NCBI GenBank assembly: GCA_963383645.1
Contig: OY726561.1
Coordinates: 28,252,826 to 28,316,825, forward strand
Source: Muscardinus avellanarius
Taxonomy: Eukaryota > Chordata > Mammalia > Rodentia > Gliridae
Length of the DNA: 64,000 nt
Reading direction: 5' to 3'
The translations under genes were made by a program, and so were the position numbers. The notes beneath the pieces were generated by a model. That model saw only the letters and a program-made list of their open reading frames with translations, did no database searches and was not told where the DNA came from. Numbering within the stretch: the first letter of the stretch is position 1; every line of letters begins with the position of its first letter. Shown here piece after piece: positions 58,921 through 64,000 of the stretch.

Positions 58921-59794
58921 TTTTTCTCATCTGTTTACCAAGATTCTTGAGCTTAAAATAACCAGCCTTTTTATCCTGATGACTAATGACTTAAGGCCGT
59001 TATAAACAAAATATCTGTGTGAAATTCAGAGTTTAGTTTTATGGCTAGGGGGCAACCTTATTTAGCAACACAAATTATGTCTAAAAATGGAAAAAAAGAC
59101 AGGTGGTCAGTGTTGAAAATTACACTAAAATATCTTTTTCCTTTGGCCAACCAAGCTCTTTGAAAGTGAGAGTGAGCTGGTCAGTTATCAGAAGGATGTT
59201 TTGGAGACAGAAGACAAGAACAATAGAATTCTCCTTAAAGCCCAAGAAAAGAGGGCCTTTGCTACACTTTGTCCTATTTTGATCCTTTTGTTACTTTATA
59301 TTTCACGGATACTCCATATTTCTTTTTCTCCAAAGCCAAATTCTTAGAGAAATTTTCAATCTTTGCAAAAGAACTCCAACCCTTGTGTATCTATGCTCAC
59401 ATCTACAATTACCTTCAACATAGCAAAGAAACTCAGAAGCCACAAATTAAATTTGAATTCCTAAGTATGTACCACTGTGGGGGAAAATTGAACTGAAGGA
59501 TCAAATGACAAATTGACGGCACCGTGTAAATGAGGAAAAAGAGATTTTTAAAAAGATCTTTTATTCAAACGCTAGTGTTTTATTCAAATACTAGTGGTGA
59601 AGGATGATTTCAAATAAAAATTCCCAATTGCTTCAAGCTGAAGAGATTTTTTGCATGTCTTGTGAGGTCCATTAAGCCTTTTTTATGTGAAAACTGAAAC
59701 TAGGCATTATATTAATATGGTAGATAGTATAAATTTATACTGGATGCAGCTTGTTAAAGGACAAGTTGACATTAATCATCAGGAAATAATTTTA
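58921..59794. other. Unassigned interval with short tandem duplication
   Basis: A 19-bp tandem duplication at 59559-59596. A 75-codon frame (59269-59496, +) has no recognised domain. Confidence 0.4.
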
Positions 59795-59957
59795 TTCCCC
59801 ACGCGTGGCAGGCTGAGACAGGAGGATTGCACAGGTTCGAAGCCAGCCTCAGCTACTTAGTGAGGCTCTCGGCAACTTATGAGACCTTGTTTCCAAATGA
59901 AGTATAAAATAGGTCTGAGAGTATATCCCAGAGATAGAAAGCCCTAGTACCACCAAA

Positions 59958-59993
<36 letters not shown>

Positions 59994-60007
59994 AAAAAAG
60001 AAAGAAA
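59795..60007 (+). mobile_element. Composite B1-ID SINE, 5'-truncated, (GAAA)n tail
   Basis: Starts inside the head at 'TCCCCACGCGTGGCAGGCTG', continues 'GTTCGAAGCCAGCCTCAGCT', ID-like 'GAGAGTATATCCCAGAGATA', 'CTAGTACCACC', then (GAAA)n at 59955-60007. About 24 bp of the usual head start are missing. Confidence 0.9.
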
Positions 60008-60770
60008 ATTTACCCATAATATATATTTCCAAAAACGCCTTTGCTCCTGAATATAGATTTTATGTGTCCTTTTTGCCTTCTTCAAATAAAGTGAAAGCAT
60101 GTTCTATTTTGAGTCTTTTGTTATTTCATATTCCACAGATGTTCCAATGTAAGCTTTAAATTTAAAAAAAAATAAACATTGATTCTGGTTTTACAATATT
60201 TGTTTACACAGTATGGGTGGTCCCAAATAAGTTTCCATGGCTAATATTTTGTTATCAGAAGAACTATTTATTATCTTTTACCAAGAATTTAAAAAGACAA
60301 AAATAGCAGATATGCCTGAACCCATGTTAATTACCATATACCTCCATTACTAACAAGATGCCCATTGGTTTTGTCACAGAGAAGGTATCTATTATTTCAT
60401 AAATTCAGAGTTAACTAGAAAAGCAGATTCAAGGCCATTGCTATACTTTTTATTAAGAAATCTTTAATGACTAAGGGGACCATTTAAAAATATTAAAAAG
60501 TTGCCTTAAGTTTGAGTGAGGAGAGTAGTCCTCTCTGAACACCTATGTCACGGTCATAACTATAAATTAATTATCTGTGATTTCAGAGAAGTCCCTACCT
60601 CATTGGAACTAAGTTCTTGTCAAAAAGAGTTGATCAAGACTGTGTCTAGGAATAGCATGCTGGTACTCTCATCAGGGAAGGGCCATATGAAAGGTGTAGG
60701 TGTGAAAGGACCAGAAGAATTCTGATACCTCAAAGATGACTTTTATCATGTTGATCGTAGGCTACAGAAC

Positions 60771-60774
<4 letters not shown>
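60008..60774. other. Unassigned interval
   Basis: Nothing recognised apart from a 44-bp segment (60101-60144) resembling 59271-59314. Confidence 0.4.
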
Positions 60775-60810
<36 letters not shown>

Positions 60811-60820
60811 ACTACTACTA
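60775..60820. repeat. Poly(A) run followed by (CTA)n
   Basis: A33-34 and then ACTACTACTACTA. No retroposon body was recognised upstream, so the source of the A run is unclear. Confidence 0.9.
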
Positions 60821-60929
60821 GCAGACAACCACAAGTCACATTGGTAAGGAAAACAAAAGGAAAAACATTGTGATTCCTTTCCACCATCTCAAAGCTTTCA
60901 CCACTACTAGTTTAAATGCAACTTCTTCA

Positions 60930-61215
60930 AAATCAGACTCGTCTGCTCATTTCCTCCACCTTGAATGAGTATGATTCTGTGTGGTATCCTTGATGATCGA
61001 TCTGGTCGTTCCAGGACCTCTCCCTGGAATGCACCTCTCTTTTCTTCCAAATTTCACCTGTTTTGAAGGCTAACTCAAAAAACTTCTTTGTAAAGTTTGC
61101 TTCAATGCTTATGCCAGTCTTCTGCTTATCTCTCTTGATGGCTTCTGTCGCTCTCTGAAATACAATTCCATTTCTAACAACGTGACATTCAAGACTCTTT
61201 GTGCCATAGCTCCTG
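60930..61215 (+). mobile_element. L2 LINE 3' region (ancient)
   Basis: 'CCAGGACCTCTCCCTGGAAT', 'GCACCTCTCTTTTCTTCCAA', 'TTTGAAGGCTAACTCAAAAA' and 'GCTTATCTCTCTTGATGGCT' follow the L2 3' plan. The 100-codon minus-strand frame here lies antisense to it and is not a gene. Confidence 0.5.
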
Positions 61216-61261
61216 CCTCCAGTCCTATTTATCAATGCATTGCAAATATACTTTTATTAAT

Positions 61262-61358
61262 GCATTTTTGTAGTACTGAAGGTGGAACCCAGAGCATTCC
61301 ACTTCCAAGCTACACCTCCAGCCCTATTTTTATTATTTATTTTGAAATAGGGTTTAAC
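61262..61358 (-). mobile_element. Composite B1-ID SINE, ID-like half only
   Basis: Antisense: 'TAGTACTGAAGGTGGAACCC', 'CTACACCTCCAGCCCTATTT', 'TTATTTTGAAATAGGGTTTA', then the homology stops. The 7SL-like head is absent. Confidence 0.82.
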
Positions 61359-61369
61359 AGATAATAATA

Positions 61370-61850
61370 ACTAATAATGTGCCGGGCAGTGAGCTAAAAA
61401 ACTGAATCAGACAGGCATGTCCTCTCATCAAGAAAGTTCCATCATAGTAGGAAACATAGATAATAATAAGTAAATAAATGCATCAAGATAATAATTTATG
61501 ACAGCAGGTAATTTCTGATCGTAATATGAAGAAAATTGCACAGGAATATATGATTGAGAGAAGCTTAGATTAAGAAAGATCTCTTTGAGGAAAGCATTTC
61601 AACAAAGTCTGAATGACAAGATGTTAGCAAGTCAAAGTCCAAAAGAAAAAAAGTGTAGATAGGGATAGCACATGTCAAGCTCAGGTATCAGCATGGCCTC
61701 TGCACAGAGGAAGGCCTCTATGACTTTTGAGTATGCCAGGCCAAACATGTGGTTATAGATGGACGCCGAGGAAAAGGTAGGGTTGGGGCAAGTAGGACCT
61801 TATTGGCTACTCCATATATAGTTTTAAGTGACTATGTTGGATGCTATGTG
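61370..61850 (+). mobile_element. Ancient interspersed repeat, family not named
   Basis: 'AATGTGCCGGGCAGTGAGCT', 'GGCATGTCCTCTCATCAAGA', 'GATCTCTTTGAGGAAAGCAT', 'GCCTCTGCACAGAGGAAGGC', 'GGACCTTATTGGCTACTCCA' and 'TATAGTTTTAAGTG' follow in order a well-known old mammalian repeat whose name I cannot state with certainty. Single-copy decay level. Confidence 0.5.
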
Positions 61851-62200
61851 GCGGATGCATTTTAATATTATAAAAATAGAAGGCAGGATAAGGGACGATT
61901 TCATTAAAGACTTCATCTCCATCTACTTTTAGATCTTTTCTCTTTCCCCTGAATATAACTTGAAAAGGTACTTTTGCACTGACTGAAAAAATAGAATTCT
62001 GTTTATGGGTAAAATTGTGTCTGAGAAATGCTGTACAGTTGGAAGTAAATATTCTAAAAGCCATATCAGTTGTGTTAAATGCATCATTCATAGATTGGCT
62101 TTATCTATTTATCTATAAAATATTGGATAAAAACTGACATGTATCTGGTACAATATTATTTGGGGGATATAGAAGTACTAAAATTAATAATAGCTAAATA
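61851..62200. other. Unassigned interval
   Basis: A 94-codon minus-strand frame (61807-62091) crosses it. It overlaps the old repeat and has no recognisable domain, so it is not called. Confidence 0.35.
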
Positions 62201-62320
62201 ATAATAGTATAATATAGTATATAGTATATTTATTACATGTTAAACTCTCCAGAACATTATATATATACACTATATATATATATATATATATATATACAAT
62301 ATATATATATATATATGCTT
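62200..62320. repeat. TA-rich low-complexity tract
   Basis: 'TAATAGTATAATATAGTATA' blocks, then (TA)n at about 62259-62315 with CAC/CAA interruptions. Confidence 0.9.
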
Positions 62321-62587
62321 ATAAATTCATTATGTATCTTTGGGGCATATATTACTGTCATTTTACAAAAGGAGACAACTAGAACAGAGAAGAAACAAAA
62401 CCTTTCCATAGTCACTTGGGTAGTACATGACAATGTAAAATTATTCATTTACAGTGTCTAGTTCCAGAACTCATTCATCTACTTTATAAGTTGGCTTTTG
62501 GGGAAAAAAACATTGCTCTTATCTGTTGAAACTGTTATCAGACGATTAAGGTAAATATTAAGCAAAATTATAGAAACATAGTAAAAG
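62321..62587. other. Unassigned interval
   Basis: Nothing recognised. Confidence 0.4.
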
Positions 62588-62825
62588 CCAGCCGGGTGTG
62601 GTGGCACACACTTGTAATCCCCACGCTTGGGAGGGAGAGACAGGAGGATCGTGCAGGTTCGAAGCCAGCTGTGCTGGCTTAAGAGACCCTGTTTCCAAAT
62701 AAAAAGTATAAAATAGGTTTGGGAGTGTAGCCCGGAGGTAGAAGGGCTTCCAGGAACTCCAGTACCACCAAAACAAAAAACAAAAAAAAAAAAAAAAAAA
62801 GGAAAAGAAAAGAAAAGAAAAGAAA
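62588..62825 (+). mobile_element. Composite B1-ID SINE, short deletion variant (young)
   Basis: Sense: 'GCCAGCCGGGTGTGGTGGCA' head, 'GCTGTGCTGGCTTAAGAGAC' in place of the usual middle, 'GTGTAGCCCGGAGGTAGAAG', 'GGCTTCCAGGAACTCCAGTA' and a poly(A)/(GAAAA)n tail at 62770-62825. The reverse of the copy at 12654 carries the same 'GAAGGGCTTCCAGGAAC' text. Flanks 'AGAAACATAGTAAAA' and 'AGAAACAGTAAAA' suggest a target-site duplication. Confidence 0.92.
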
Positions 62826-63570
62826 CAGTAAAATTCAGTAGAATCCTTGCCTGGAGTCCTTCCTCACAAAATAATTTCTTTTTTTTTTATAAACTTACAT
62901 ACTAACATTTCCTTCACTCATTTAAGCAAATTAAAGAAAAACAAGATATAAAGACATAAGAGCAATGGACCTGGCCATTTGCTTGAGAAATCACCACTGA
63001 AAGAAAAAATACCATAAAATAAGAACAAAAATTGGACATACATGATATTCCTTAAGAATAGAAGACACTAAAAAAATTTGGAGATAAACTAGAAATTTCA
63101 GATTCTAAAATAGTAATAGAGTTATGAAATGAAAAGAAACAATGTACACGTAAGTCCCTCCAGGTATATCTAGCCACAGAGAAAGAAATTATATTTGGAA
63201 AAGGAAAGAAAAAAAATTTATCTATTGGGATTTGAAACAAAAAAGAAGAGTGGTAACCAGAGATAAAATTAGGTAAAAAAAAATAAGGATATAAGAAGCC
63301 ATTCACATTTTATGGGACATGGAGCCATATGTAATACAAAAAACATTACATGTTATTGAAGCTCCAGATAGGTATATCATTTATTCTTTGCTAAAATAAG
63401 ACAAAGATATTGTCAGAATTCTATTGCTTATCATTTTTCAGTTTATATGCTATTCTTACCTATGTTAAAAATTCAGCATATTAAGTATGGAAGTCACCTT
63501 CACACATATTCAAATATTCTAATTTTGTTTTGATCTTATCAAAAGCCTAATTGAGATGGCTGATAATTAC
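62826..63570. other. Unassigned AT-rich interval
   Basis: Nothing recognised. Confidence 0.4.
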
Positions 63571-64000
63571 AACCAACATCAGAGACAAGACCAGTATGAT
63601 GGCAATGGTGTTTTAGAAGAGATTATACCAGTATGGAGACAAACTTCCAGTCGTCCATGACTTAGGATTACTTAATATGTCCTATGTGGCTAATACGTAC
63701 AGGTTCTACATAAGAATCTCCACAGCTCAAAGCCAACTGTGAAGATATTAATAAATTAGTGAATGGAGAAGAAGAAAGGAGATTGAGGGTGGGGAATCTA
63801 CCAGAACTACACATCCCTCTGTAATCAGTGAGACGCGCACCACAGCGTGTGAGTGCTCATTACTCCACTGGGGTTGGGTGTCACGCATCACTGTCAGGAA
63901 CAGGTGTTGCTATCCCCTGAAGCTCATTTATCATCAGGCCTCAGCAGTGTTAACATATGTTGCATCGTTGCTAATCGTGTTTGTTTTTACAATCAACATT
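63571..64000. other. Unassigned, CpG-retaining segment at window edge
   Basis: Composition changes towards the edge: 'GAGACGCGCACCACAGCGTG', 'GTGTCACGCATCACTGTCAG', 'TGCATCGTTGCTAATCGTG'. Not one of the SINE families here. It may be the start of an element or exon continuing past the window. Confidence 0.35.

Noticed and set aside
60933..61235. 100-codon minus-strand frame
   Set aside because: Antisense to an L2-like repeat and not similar to any protein I know.

Overview
The window is AT-rich rodent nuclear DNA, most probably from a squirrel-family animal (Sciuridae). The diagnostic element is a composite SINE present about 35 times: a 7SL-derived B1-like head, an A-rich linker, and a tRNA-derived ID-like tail ending in a form of 'GGGTTCAATCCCCAGTACCAC'. 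Head-plus-ID composites of this design (MEN/B1-dID type) are known from squirrels. I found no convincing protein-coding exon, no functional structural RNA gene and no prokaryotic or organellar sequence. The window reads as intron or intergenic DNA.

Layout. 0-5.4 kb: old L1 pieces, SINEs and a MaLR-like LTR split by a SINE. 5.3-6.2 kb: AT/CA microsatellite and a SINE inside a SINE. 7-9.4 kb: SINEs and two antisense L1 3' ends. 9.5-11.1 kb: an L1 with an internal inversion of twin-priming form. 12.4-21 kb: the densest SINE cluster, with nested insertions, an LTR and a MIR. 23.5-29.1 kb: scattered SINEs, a MIR, an LTR and a triple-nested cluster. 29.1-35.4 kb: no recognisable SINE; it holds a perfect NFI-type palindrome and a CpG-enriched block near 34-34.8 kb. 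36.6-40.5 kb: an MLT1-like LTR, L1 ORF2 remains, an L1 inserted in a SINE with a 13-bp target-site duplication, then a five-copy complex minisatellite. 43.2-50.3 kb: almost SINE-free. 50.3-62.9 kb: L2, another LTR, a Tigger-like DNA transposon, several SINEs, and a GC-rich island near 58.6-58.9 kb.

There is no set of genes working together here. What the sequence records is insertion history: the order in which elements landed on one another, SINE subfamilies with diagnostic deletions, and simple repeats that grew from retroposon tails. The best candidates for host function are the palindrome near 33.63 kb, the CpG-enriched block at 34.04-34.82 kb and the GC-rich island at 58.59-58.92 kb. All three need comparative data. 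Repeat family names come from memory of consensus sequences; no database search was run.
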